The notes beneath the pieces were generated by a model, which had not been told where the DNA came from, made no database searches, and saw nothing but the letters and a program-made list of their open reading frames with translations. From Arthrobacter sp. ZGTC131 (GTDB taxonomy: Bacteria > Actinomycetota > Actinomycetes > Actinomycetales > Micrococcaceae): DNA of 38,401 nucleotides. Made by a program: the position numbers and the translations under genes. Shown here in pieces: positions 1 through 6,860 of this stretch (position 1 is its first letter; every line of letters starts with the position of its first letter). Location of the stretch: assembly GCF_002929275.1 (NCBI RefSeq), contig NZ_PJIK01000026.1, positions 1-38,401 on the forward strand, read 5' to 3'.

Positions 1-81
1 ACCGGAATGGCCGAGTACCAGGAAATCAAACACGTGTACCAAAACCTCCGTCCCGCCGTCACCGGATGGTTCCCCCAGTAA
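1..81 (+). CDS. 3' end of an unidentified gene (last 26 codons)
   Basis: Frame 1 is open from the first base to a TAA at 79-81. It gives a 26-residue tail containing MAEYQEIKHVYQNL and ending in TGWFPQ. The next gene starts 49 bp downstream on the same strand, so it may share the operon. The tail is too short to assign. Context (a formylglycine-generating enzyme and two DUF202 proteins downstream) makes a sulfatase the most interesting candidate. A carbohydrate kinase-like tail was also considered. Both are inference. Confidence 0.55.
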   Translation, partial: TGMAEYQEIKHVYQNLRPAVTGWFPQ

Positions 82-130
82 GGCCGGTCAGGGCAGGGCA
101 CAGGTTCATGGCACAACCAGAAAGGAAAGT

Positions 131-1744
131 ATGTTGAACGGGCCGCATGAGCAGAATTTTGACTATGTAGTGGTAGGGGCGGGATCGGCTGGCGCTGTGG
201 TCGCGGCCCGCCTGAGTGAGGACCCCTCGGTGCGGGTGGCGCTTATCGAGGCCGGCCCCTGGGACGAAGGCATCGACGAGGTACTCACCCTCAACCGGTG
301 GATGGAACTGCTGGAATCCGGCTACGACTGGGACTACCCGGTTGAAGAACAGGAGAACGGAAACTCGTTCATGCGGATGGCCCGCGCCAAGGTGCTGGGC
401 GGGTGCTCCTCGCACAATTCGTGCATTGCGTTCTGGGCCCCGGCTGAGGACATCGACGAATGGGAATCAAAGTTCGGCGCCGCGGGCTGGAACGCCGAGA
501 TGGCCTTCCGGATCTACCGAAAGATCGAAAACAACGCCGACGACGGCGAGCACCACGGCCACGACGGCCCGGTACGCCTGCGCAACGTGCCCCCCGCAGA
601 TCCCTGCGGTGTGGCACTGCTCGACGCGGCCGAGGCGGCCGGGATACCCCGCGCCAGCTTCAATGCAGGCAAGACCGTGACCCAGGGCGCCAATTTCCTC
701 CAGATCAACGCCACAGAAGACGGGAAGCGGGCATCCTCGTCGGTGTCCTACCTGCACCCCGCCGTAAACCGCGAAAACCTGGTGATCCTTGACTCCACCC
801 ACGCCACCCGGTTGGTCTTCGACGACAGCAAGCGCTGCATCGGCGTCGAAGTGGTCGATAACGCCTTCAGCGCCCCAAGGACGATCGGGGCCTCCCGCGA
901 AGTCATCGTCTCCGCCGGAGCCATCGATTCACCCAAGCTGTTGATGCTCTCAGGGATCGGTCCCGCAGAGCACCTGGCCAAGGTGGGGGTGGAGGTACTC
1001 GTTGACGCACCCGGGGTCGGCGCCAATTTCCAGGACCACCCCGAGGCCGTCATCCAATGGCAGGCAAAGAAGCCGATGGTCACCGAATCGACCCAGTGGT
1101 GGGAAATCGGAGTTTTCGCCCAAATCGACGAAGGCCTCGACCGGCCCGACCTCATGATGCACTACGGCACCGTCAACTTCGACATGCACACGTTCCGGCA
1201 GGGCTACCCCACAGCCGACAACGTGTTCTGCCTGACTCCGAACGTCACGCACGCCCGTTCCAGGGGAACCGTGCGCCTCCGCTCCCGGGACTACCGGGAC
1301 AAGCCGCGGGTGGATCCGCGCTACTTCACCGACCCGGAGGGATACGACCTGCGGATCATGACGGCGGGCCTGCGCAAGGCACGGGAGATCGTGTCACAGG
1401 CCCCGCTGACAGAGTGGGCCGGTGAAGAGCTCTTCCCCGGAGCGGACGTGCAAACCGACGAGCAGATCCAGGACTACATCCGGCGCACACACAACACGGT
1501 CTATCACCCAGCTGGTACGGTCCGTATGGGCGCCGTGGACGACGAGATGTCCCCGCTTGACCCCGAACTCCGGGTTAAAGGCGTCACAGGTTTGCGCGTC
1601 GCCGACGCCTCCGTGATGCCCGAGCTCGTCACGGTGAACCCCAACGTCACCGTTTACATGATCGGGGAGCGTGCCGCTGAACTCATCGCCGGTGAACCCA
1701 CGACAACGGCGGCGACTGAGGAAGCTGCCCTCGCAACCGTCTGA
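131..1744 (+). CDS. GMC-family FAD-dependent oxidoreductase (choline dehydrogenase-like)
   Basis: This 537-residue protein has the GMC-family layout. An N-terminal dinucleotide-binding stretch VVVGAGSAGAVVAARLSE (about residues 14-31) binds the FAD ADP moiety. A second family signature, VSAGAIDSPKLLMLSGIG, lies near residue 260. The C-terminal region carries the active-site histidine in NTVYHPAGTVRMG and ends in the usual VADASVMP...NPNVTVYMIGERAAELI block. Family members oxidise primary or secondary alcohols in the cytoplasm. The substrate cannot be read from sequence. It is clearly distinct from the BetA at 8446-10155, so the two probably have different substrates. The ATG at 131 follows a purine-rich AAAGGAAAG. 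It sits between the truncated gene and the formylglycine-generating enzyme, so its alcohol substrate may be released by a sulfatase (inference). Confidence 0.9.
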   Translation: MLNGPHEQNFDYVVVGAGSAGAVVAARLSEDPSVRVALIEAGPWDEGIDEVLTLNRWMELLESGYDWDYPVEEQENGNSFMRMARAKVLGGCSSHNSCIAFWAPAEDIDEWESKFGAAGWNAEMAFRIYRKIENNADDGEHHGHDGPVRLRNVPPADPCGVALLDAAEAAGIPRASFNAGKTVTQGANFLQINATEDGKRASSSVSYLHPAVNRENLVILDSTHATRLVFDDSKRCIGVEVVDNAFSAPRTIGASREVIVSAGAIDSPKLLMLSGIGPAEHLAKVGVEVLVDAPGVGANFQDHPEAVIQWQAKKPMVTESTQWWEIGVFAQIDEGLDRPDLMMHYGTVNFDMHTFRQGYPTADNVFCLTPNVTHARSRGTVRLRSRDYRDKPRVDPRYFTDPEGYDLRIMTAGLRKAREIVSQAPLTEWAGEELFPGADVQTDEQIQDYIRRTHNTVYHPAGTVRMGAVDDEMSPLDPELRVKGVTGLRVADASVMPELVTVNPNVTVYMIGERAAELIAGEPTTTAATEEAALATV

Positions 1745-1753
1745 CCCACAACC

Positions 1754-1792
1754 CTGCGGGCGGCCCCTCCTGGCCAGCAAGGCCGCCCGCAG
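1754..1792 (+). terminator. 12-bp GC-rich hairpin between the GMC and FGE genes
   Basis: Perfect 12-bp arms CTGCGGGCGGCC (1754-1765) and GGCCGCCCGCAG (1781-1792) enclose a 15-nt loop, starting 10 bp after the GMC stop codon. No T-tract follows, so it may be an mRNA-stabilising or attenuating stem rather than a true intrinsic terminator. Confidence 0.5.
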
Positions 1793-1863
1793 AGGGCACG
1801 CCCCCAGCGAAACACCCGAAAAGCCCTCCAACCCCTAGAAACAGCCGGCCCCAAAGAGGAACC

Positions 1864-2871
1864 ATGAACCTGCCAATCACTGACGCCACACAAGACTCAT
1901 CCGGTGGCGGACCCTCCACCGGCCAGGCGAAGGGATGTTGTTCACCCTCCCGTGAGCCGCGTCTGCCGGTTGTTGCCAACGACGGGCCCGCCCTCAACAT
2001 GGGTCTGACGGGGCAGGAATCCCACCACAGCATCGACATCCCCGCAGGGACATTCAGCATGGGCGATGCATTAGGGGAAGGATATCCCGCCGACGGCGAG
2101 ACGCCTGTCCACGAGGTCACGCTGGACGGTTTCCGGATCGATGCCACCGCCGCCACCAATAACGTGTTCGCCGCCTTTATCCAGGCCACTGGATACCGCA
2201 CCGAGGCTGAGCAGTACGGTTCCTCCGCGGTATTTCACCTGCTCTCCACTGCCACGGGCAAAGATGTCCTCGGAACCGCTGCCGGAGCGCCCTGGTGGCT
2301 GAACATCCGCGGCGCCGACTGGGCACACCCCGCCGGCCCAAACTCCAACTGGCAGGACATTCCGGACCACCCCGTGGTGCACGTCTCCCACCATGACGCC
2401 CTGGCCTACTGCACCTGGGCTGGCCGCCGGCTTCCCACAGAAGCCGAATGGGAATACGCCGCGCGCGGCGGCCTGGACGGAATGCGCTACGCCTGGGGCA
2501 ACGAGCTCACCCCGGACGGAGAACACCGCTGCAACATCTGGCAAGGCACATTCCCAGCAGCCAACACACGGGATGATGGCCACGTCGGTACCGCCCCCGT
2601 CCGGTCCTTCCCTCCCAACGGGTACGGCCTGTATGAGATGGCCGGTAACGTCTGGGAATGGTGCGCGGACTGGTTTCTGCCCAAGTACTATCGCAACTCC
2701 CCCACCCACAACCCGCAAGGACCCACCATCGGCGCCGGACGCATCATGCGCGGCGGCTCCTACCTCTGCCACGACTCCTACTGCAACCGCTACCGCCTGG
2801 CGGCCCGCACCTCCAACACACCCGAATCATCCTCCGGCAACCTCGGCTTTCGCACCGTAGCGCTGGACTGA
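1864..2871 (+). CDS. Formylglycine-generating enzyme (sulfatase-modifying factor, SUMF1/FGE family)
   Basis: This 335-residue protein matches the aerobic FGE family throughout. It has an N-terminal CCSPSREPR motif, the IPAGTFSMGDALGEGYPADGE start of the FGE domain, HPVVHVSHHDALAYCTWAGRRLPTEAEWEYAARGG in the middle (written here only to locate it, residues about 165-200) and MAGNVWEWCADW. The C-terminal RGGSYLCHDSYCNRYR block contains the two cysteines that form the copper-binding catalytic pair in characterised FGEs. Both are present, so it is likely active rather than one of the many catalytically dead FGE-sulfatase-domain proteins. It would convert a CxPxR cysteine of a type I sulfatase to formylglycine in the cytoplasm. 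An RBS-like AGAGGA precedes the ATG. No intact sulfatase lies in the window, so its client is upstream or elsewhere. Confidence 0.92.
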   Translation: MNLPITDATQDSSGGGPSTGQAKGCCSPSREPRLPVVANDGPALNMGLTGQESHHSIDIPAGTFSMGDALGEGYPADGETPVHEVTLDGFRIDATAATNNVFAAFIQATGYRTEAEQYGSSAVFHLLSTATGKDVLGTAAGAPWWLNIRGADWAHPAGPNSNWQDIPDHPVVHVSHHDALAYCTWAGRRLPTEAEWEYAARGGLDGMRYAWGNELTPDGEHRCNIWQGTFPAANTRDDGHVGTAPVRSFPPNGYGLYEMAGNVWEWCADWFLPKYYRNSPTHNPQGPTIGAGRIMRGGSYLCHDSYCNRYRLAARTSNTPESSSGNLGFRTVALD

Positions 2872-2903
2872 ACAGGCACCGCCGACAGCAAGGGAACCCC
2901 TAC

Positions 2904-3299
2904 GTGACAGCTACAAACTCCCAGGGCAGCGGACGAAGCGGTTTCTCCGCCAGGATCCTTGGCGGCGGGACTGAGCCGGACCCGCGGTTCACTCTCGCCA
3001 ACGAGCGCACCTTCCTGGCCTGGATCCGCACCTCGCTGGCCCTGCTCGCCGGCGGAGTCGCCGTCGAAGCCTTCATGGCCGATCTCTTCGCCCCGGAACT
3101 GCGCAGAACCATTGCAGTGCTCCTGCTCGTGCTCGCCCTCGTCATCGGCGGCGGATCGTTCTTCCGCTGGCTGAACGTCGAGCGTGCCATGCGGCACAAG
3201 ACCCCGCTGCCGCTGCCCTGGATCGCGCCCGTCCTCGCCGCCGGCGGCGCCCTCGTCGCGGCCGTAATGGTCATATTCGTCCTCGTCCGCGCCACCTGA
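2904..3299 (+). CDS. DUF202 / YidH-type small membrane protein
   Basis: This is a 131-residue protein read from GTG 2904, preceded by AAGGGA with 8-nt spacing. The open frame extends further upstream inside the FGE gene, but that part is antiregister shadow. It contains the DUF202 core RFTLANERTFLAWIRTSLALLAGG (first half of the domain), followed by three predicted membrane segments around residues 36-56, 70-88 and 108-128. The biochemical role of DUF202 proteins is unknown. It starts 32 bp after the FGE stop and is followed 3 bp later by a second DUF202 gene. Paired DUF202 genes (yidG, yidH) also lie beside the sulfatase gene yidJ in E. coli, so the pairing with sulfatase maturation here is probably functional. 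Confidence 0.85.
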   Translation: MTATNSQGSGRSGFSARILGGGTEPDPRFTLANERTFLAWIRTSLALLAGGVAVEAFMADLFAPELRRTIAVLLLVLALVIGGGSFFRWLNVERAMRHKTPLPLPWIAPVLAAGGALVAAVMVIFVLVRAT

Positions 3300-3302
3300 G
3301 CC

Positions 3303-3647
3303 GTGCCGTTACAAAACAATCCGCCGACGCACGGTGACCCCGGCCTCCAGCCGGAACGCACAGACCTTGCCTGGGGCCGCACCACGCTGTCCATGGTGGT
3401 CGCCGCCGCCATCTTCCTCCGCTGGCTGCCCCACCACGGTTGGTTCGTCGGCACCCTGATTGCCGCCGCTGTCGTCACCGCCCTGGCCATCAACCTCACC
3501 CGCAAGCGCCGCTTCCACCGCGCCATCCACGGCATCCAACAAGAAAACATGGCCCCGAACATTGCATCGACGGCAGCAGTCGCCGTCAGCGTCGTCATCC
3601 TGGCAGTCCTGGGGATCTTCACGGTCCTCTTCCTGCCCCTCACCTAA
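3303..3647 (+). CDS. Second DUF202-type small membrane protein
   Basis: This 114-residue protein starts at GTG 3303, three bases after the stop of the first DUF202 gene, implying translational coupling. The DUF202 signature is reduced but visible as LQPERTDLAWGRTTLSM. Three hydrophobic segments follow (about residues 28-42, 47-64 and 91-112), with a basic loop RKRRFHRAIHG between the second and third. It is shorter and more diverged than its neighbour, as in the yidG/yidH arrangement. It is the last gene of the cluster, and a weak hairpin follows its stop codon. Confidence 0.8.
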   Translation: MPLQNNPPTHGDPGLQPERTDLAWGRTTLSMVVAAAIFLRWLPHHGWFVGTLIAAAVVTALAINLTRKRRFHRAIHGIQQENMAPNIASTAAVAVSVVILAVLGIFTVLFLPLT

Positions 3648-3656
3648 CTGACAGTG

Positions 3657-3672
3657 GCCCCTAAATCGGGGC
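3657..3672 (+). terminator. Weak hairpin after the DUF202 pair
   Basis: GCCCC (3657-3661) pairs with GGGGC (3668-3672) across a 6-nt loop, 9 bp after the DUF202 stop. There is no T-tract, so terminator activity is uncertain. Confidence 0.3.
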
Positions 3673-3699
3673 AGCGACACGCGTGTATGGGTTGCCCCC

Positions 3700-3795
3700 A
3701 TGGGAATCTCTCAGGCTGTCGCATGCTCTATGGACACCCGGACAAGTCATGCGGTTCAAGCTCCGCTTGGCCGGATGTAGGGAGAAAGCGGCTTT
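3700..3795 (+). promoter_or_regulatory. Structured leader upstream of the SMR efflux gene (possible riboswitch or attenuator)
   Basis: About 310 bp separate the DUF202 pair from the SMR gene. Inside lies AATCTCTCAGGC (3705-3716) followed by GGAC (3732-3735), which resembles the conserved 3' half of glycine riboswitch aptamers. The conserved 5' GGAGAG is not visible. Two mutually exclusive pairings follow: a hairpin CAAGC-TCC-GCTTG (3757-3769), and CCGCTT (3763-3768) with AAGCGG (3786-3791). CCGG at 3738-3741 can also pair with CCGG at 3770-3773. Such alternative pairing is typical of regulatory leaders. The assignment to a known class is not secure. Confidence 0.35.
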
Positions 3796-3960
3796 AATCA
3801 CGAGGCTGCTCCTGCCGTAAGTGGATCTCTCAACTCCTGACGAGGCGAGCCTGCCTAAAGCCCTGCACAATTTAGAGGAGGACACACTCACGGAAGCCAA
3901 ATGCACTACGTAAATGCCGGTAGCGCAACGTGCGCGTCTTTAGGAGGAGAACGAAACAAA

Positions 3961-4281
3961 TTGGCTTATCTCTACCTGGTCCTGGCCATCAGTGCTGAGG
4001 TTATCGGCACGAGCCTGTTGAAATCGACCGAGGGATTCAGCAGGCTGTGGCCCAGCATCTGGTGCCTGGGATCGTACGCCATCGCTTTCGTCCTGCTGTC
4101 ACAAGTAATCAAGACCGTATCGGTTGGCGTAGCGTATGCCCTTTGGTCAGGCCTCGGGACCGTTGCAATCGTTGCCATCGGCAGCGCCTTCCTGGGGGAA
4201 GAGATCACCCCCTTGAAAATCGTCGGCATCGGGCTCGTGGTTGCTGGGGTCGTCATACTGAATCTAGGAGGTGCCCACTGA
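3961..4281 (+). CDS. Small multidrug resistance (SMR) efflux protein, EmrE/Qac type
   Basis: This is a 106-residue protein with four transmembrane helices, the standard SMR length. The start is TTG 3961, because a strong AGGAGGAG (3942-3949) precedes it by 11 nt. The in-frame ATG at 3901 would add a non-conserved 20-residue extension. The membrane-embedded glutamate is in AEVIGTSLLK. The next residues, STEGFSRLWPS, and the helix-3 region VAYALWSGLG match EmrE more than the guanidinium exporters (Gdx/SugE). It is expected to act as a dual-topology dimer exporting cationic compounds such as quaternary ammonium ions. It is a single gene behind its own leader. Confidence 0.9.
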   Translation: MAYLYLVLAISAEVIGTSLLKSTEGFSRLWPSIWCLGSYAIAFVLLSQVIKTVSVGVAYALWSGLGTVAIVAIGSAFLGEEITPLKIVGIGLVVAGVVILNLGGAH

Positions 4282-4575
4282 CCCTCCCCAAGTTCTGGAG
4301 AGCACAATGGGGATGCTAGTACATTAGTCTCGCAACATTGCTTAGCCGCGGCCGAACGATAACTACTTGAGAGGCAAGGGTGACGAGACGCTTAGCGCCT
4401 TGAGAGGACTGGGGCCTGGCTGTCTCTTTCATTCGTCTTGCATCTGTCGGCTTGTGGGACAGCACTTCGACGAATATCAGGCTGAGGTACACCCCAACCT
4501 GACGTCAGACTGCCACTGCAACACCGTCAGAATAGAGTCTCAAAAGCGTTTTCCGCACACGCTTTGATGTACCTC
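4282..4575. other. Non-coding, gene-poor stretch
   Basis: No convincing gene was found between the SMR stop and the transporter remnant. A 66-codon frame at 4367-4567 has no recognisable motif, no RBS and ordinary composition for chance. The stretch looks less GC-rich than the flanking genes by eye, consistent with decayed or imported DNA. Confidence 0.5.
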
Positions 4576-4923
4576 TCAGATGCCAACCTGACAAAGGCCA
4601 CGAACAAGGTTAGAGGCCAGTGGGCGCAATCCGTGTATAAGGCGCCAAAGGGCGAAGCTCCGAAAGCCGTCGGAACAACACCAAGCCGAACCGCTGATTA
4701 CCCGGTCGCGCCCCGCGAGCACACCCGTCACGGCCAGGACCGTCATGATGCCCGCGGTGACCAGGAGTGGAAGCATCCAGTCGCCGCTCAGATCGCGAAG
4801 GCCGCCAGACATCACCGGGCCCACCGCGGCCAGGCCGTAGCGCACGGACTGCGCCATGCCAGACAGGGACGCTGCCGGCGGATAGTTCGCCAGCCGACTG
4901 CCTTGTCTGTATCTCGGCCGCAA
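4576..4923 (-). pseudogene. C-terminal fragment of a CynX/NimT-type MFS transporter
   Basis: On the reverse strand about 66 codons (roughly 4893 to 4696) encode SLSGMAQSVRYGLAAVGPVM and DLSGDWMLPLLV...LAGRDRVI. These resemble the last membrane helices and C-terminus of cyanate/nitrate-type major facilitator proteins (CynX/NimT group). The remaining N-terminal helices are absent. Upstream the frame runs into unrelated sequence next to a umuC tail, and downstream the tail does not look native. It is best read as a leftover from a recombination event, not a functional gene. Confidence 0.6.
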
Positions 4924-4940
4924 TCGCTTCGAGCAGATTC

Positions 4941-5033
4941 AAAATGGGCTTGGACTGGACCATGAAACGGAATATGCGCTCTCCCCGCTACACCACCCAC
5001 TATGACGAGCTTCCCCTGGTCAAGGCAGCCTAA
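4941..5033 (+). pseudogene. umuC: 3' remnant of a umuC gene (last 30 codons)
   Basis: The 30 codons before TAA 5031-5033 encode a peptide including GLDWTMKRNM, SPRYTTHYDELP and LVKAA. It is nearly identical to the C-terminus of the intact UmuC at 36283-37581 (GLDWAMKRDMLSPRYTTHWD...). The nucleotide sequences are similar but not identical, so this is a separate, related umuC and not a recent copy of the one in this window. Nothing upstream in the frame resembles UmuC. It is a truncated gene marking a recombination breakpoint near 4940. Confidence 0.85.
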
Positions 5034-5036
5034 CGA

Positions 5037-5084
5037 CGATGAGCATCCCTTCGCGCTCGAGAGTTTGCGAAGGGATGCTCATCG
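5037..5084. terminator. Perfect 18-bp hairpin between umuC remnant and permease
   Basis: CGATGAGCATCCCTTCGC (5037-5054) and its exact reverse complement (5067-5084) enclose a 12-nt loop. It starts 3 bp after the umuC-remnant stop and ends 23 bp before the permease stop on the other strand, so it probably serves as a bidirectional terminator for convergent genes. No clear T-run is present on either side. Confidence 0.75.
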
Positions 5085-5107
5085 GGTTGGGCGGTGGCCT
5101 AGTGGAG

Positions 5108-6739
5108 CTACCTCACTGCGTCCGCAACAGATTGGGCGGCCGCGGCAGGAACAGGTGCCGGGTGGGCGGCAGTGGCAGGTTCTGTCGGGCCAGAGGCTTG
5201 GAGAACACGTCCCGGTACGGCCGCGGCATGGGCGGCGAGCACGCCGGTCTGGTGCCTGATCTTCAGCCGGTAGAGCAGGGCACCGCCGCCAGTGACCGCA
5301 CCGACGAACAGGACACCGCCCCACTGTAGGTACCACTCGAAGGGGGGCACGGAGTTGTAGATCTCCGGGCGGGGCCAGATGAGGTTCAGCGTCATGGCGC
5401 CGCCCCACAGGACCGCGAGGATGTTCACTGGCAGTCCCCACTTGCCCAGGCTGAAGCCCGGCTCTGTCCCGTCATCGGCCAGCGGCCACTTCTTCTGGAA
5501 CCGCTTGCGGAGCAGCGGAACGGTGACCAGCAGGTAGGAGAGGTAGATCAGGACGATGCTGATGCTGGAAAGGATGGTGAAGATGGCGGGCTGGGAGACG
5601 TTGACGATCAGTGGAATGATGGCGATGACACCGATGACGATGGCCGCCACCGTGGGCGTCTTCCGCTCGGGATGCACTTTGCTGAGCTGGCGGCTGAAGG
5701 GCAGGTTGTTGTCCCTGGCCATGGCGAACATCATCCGGATGGCGGCGGCGTGGACGGCCAAGGTACATACGGTCACGGCCACCACGATGCACACCAGGAA
5801 CGCCTTGCCGAAGGGGCCTCCCAATACGGAGAGCACGATGTACTGCAGGCCGCCGTCGGCAGAGCCCAGCTTGGGATCGTTGAGGTCGGGGGCGGCCAAG
5901 AGTCCGCCAAGGAGAATCAGGCCGCCGAGGATGAAGGACGCGGTGATTGCACGGAGGATGGCCTTGGGGGCTGTCTTTTTCGGGTCCTTGGTCTCCTCGC
6001 CGAGGGAGCTGGCGGTGTCGAAGCCATACATGACGTACCCGGAGGCCATGGCGCCGATGAGGAACACCCCGAAGAAGCCGAGGTCGTGGTCCATGCCGTA
6101 GCCTGCGGTGCTGAAAAGGACGTCCGGGCCCCGCACGACATGCCAGGCCAGGGCCAGGATGAGGAGTACGGCGGCAGCGAGTTCCACGAAGACGCCGATG
6201 CTGTTGATTTTGGTCATCAGCTTCACTCCGAAGGCGTTGATGAGGGTGGAGATGGAGATCATGATGCTGGCGAGCAGCACGCCGTTGAGGGCGAAATCGT
6301 AGGTGCCGGTGCCGTCTCCGATGACCTGGAAACCGGACCAGATCTGGGGCAGGGTGAGCTGCAGGGCAAGGGCCACGGCTCCGAGCGCCACGATCGAGGA
6401 GATGAGCAGCAGCCAGCCTGCCAGCCAGGAGAAGGTGCCGGACGAGAGCCGCTTGGCCCAGTTGTACACGGAACCGGCTACGGGATAGCGGCCTGCGAGC
6501 TCGGCGAAGCAGAGCGCCACCATGAGCTGGCCGGCGAAGACGATAGGCCAGGACCAGGCGTAGGCGGGTCCTGCCATGGAGAAACCAAAGTAAAACAGTT
6601 GAAAAACGCCGGTGAGGATGGAGATGTAGCTGACACCGGCCGCGAAGCTGGCGAATTTGCCGATGCTGCGGTCCAGGGTCTGGGCATAGCCGAACTCGTC
6701 CATACCGCTTGAATCAGTACTCTTGCTGGGTTCCAACAT
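5108..6739 (-). CDS. APC-superfamily permease of the bet operon, candidate choline transporter
   Basis: This is a 543-residue protein read from ATG 6739, preceded by AGGAG with 6-nt spacing. The longer frame upstream is non-conserved. It has about twelve transmembrane segments and APC-type features. SILTGVFQLFYFG in helix 1 and FAELAGRYPVAGSVYNW after helix 2 are typical of the amino acid/choline (ACT) branch that includes yeast GABA permease and the choline permease Hnm1. MYGFDTASSLGEETKDPKK sits in the middle, and the C-terminal tail is rich in Ala and Pro. It lies 121 bp downstream of betB on the same strand, so import of choline or a related quaternary amine is the natural guess. Substrate assignment rests on context. 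Confidence 0.85.
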   Translation of the reverse strand: MLEPSKSTDSSGMDEFGYAQTLDRSIGKFASFAAGVSYISILTGVFQLFYFGFSMAGPAYAWSWPIVFAGQLMVALCFAELAGRYPVAGSVYNWAKRLSSGTFSWLAGWLLLISSIVALGAVALALQLTLPQIWSGFQVIGDGTGTYDFALNGVLLASIMISISTLINAFGVKLMTKINSIGVFVELAAAVLLILALAWHVVRGPDVLFSTAGYGMDHDLGFFGVFLIGAMASGYVMYGFDTASSLGEETKDPKKTAPKAILRAITASFILGGLILLGGLLAAPDLNDPKLGSADGGLQYIVLSVLGGPFGKAFLVCIVVAVTVCTLAVHAAAIRMMFAMARDNNLPFSRQLSKVHPERKTPTVAAIVIGVIAIIPLIVNVSQPAIFTILSSISIVLIYLSYLLVTVPLLRKRFQKKWPLADDGTEPGFSLGKWGLPVNILAVLWGGAMTLNLIWPRPEIYNSVPPFEWYLQWGGVLFVGAVTGGGALLYRLKIRHQTGVLAAHAAAVPGRVLQASGPTEPATAAHPAPVPAAAAQSVADAVR

Positions 6740-6860
6740 TCGAACTCCTAGGTCAGAAAAGCACGGTGGTGATGACCCGCGGCCGCCATTGGACGCAGGT
6801 AATATCGACCGCCGGGCACCGCGCCTGCGGCGCCCGGCCATTTCCCCCAAAATGCTGTTG

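Noticed and set aside
3738-3795. Guanidine-III riboswitch
   Set aside because: CCGGACAAG and two CCGG segments recall the class, but the conserved TCAGGACAAG segment is missing, and the gene is EmrE-like rather than a guanidinium exporter. Left as a general structured leader.
5672-6712. 346-codon plus-strand frame across the permease
   Set aside because: It is the shadow of the permease, with a Gly/Glu/His-rich product typical of such antisense frames.
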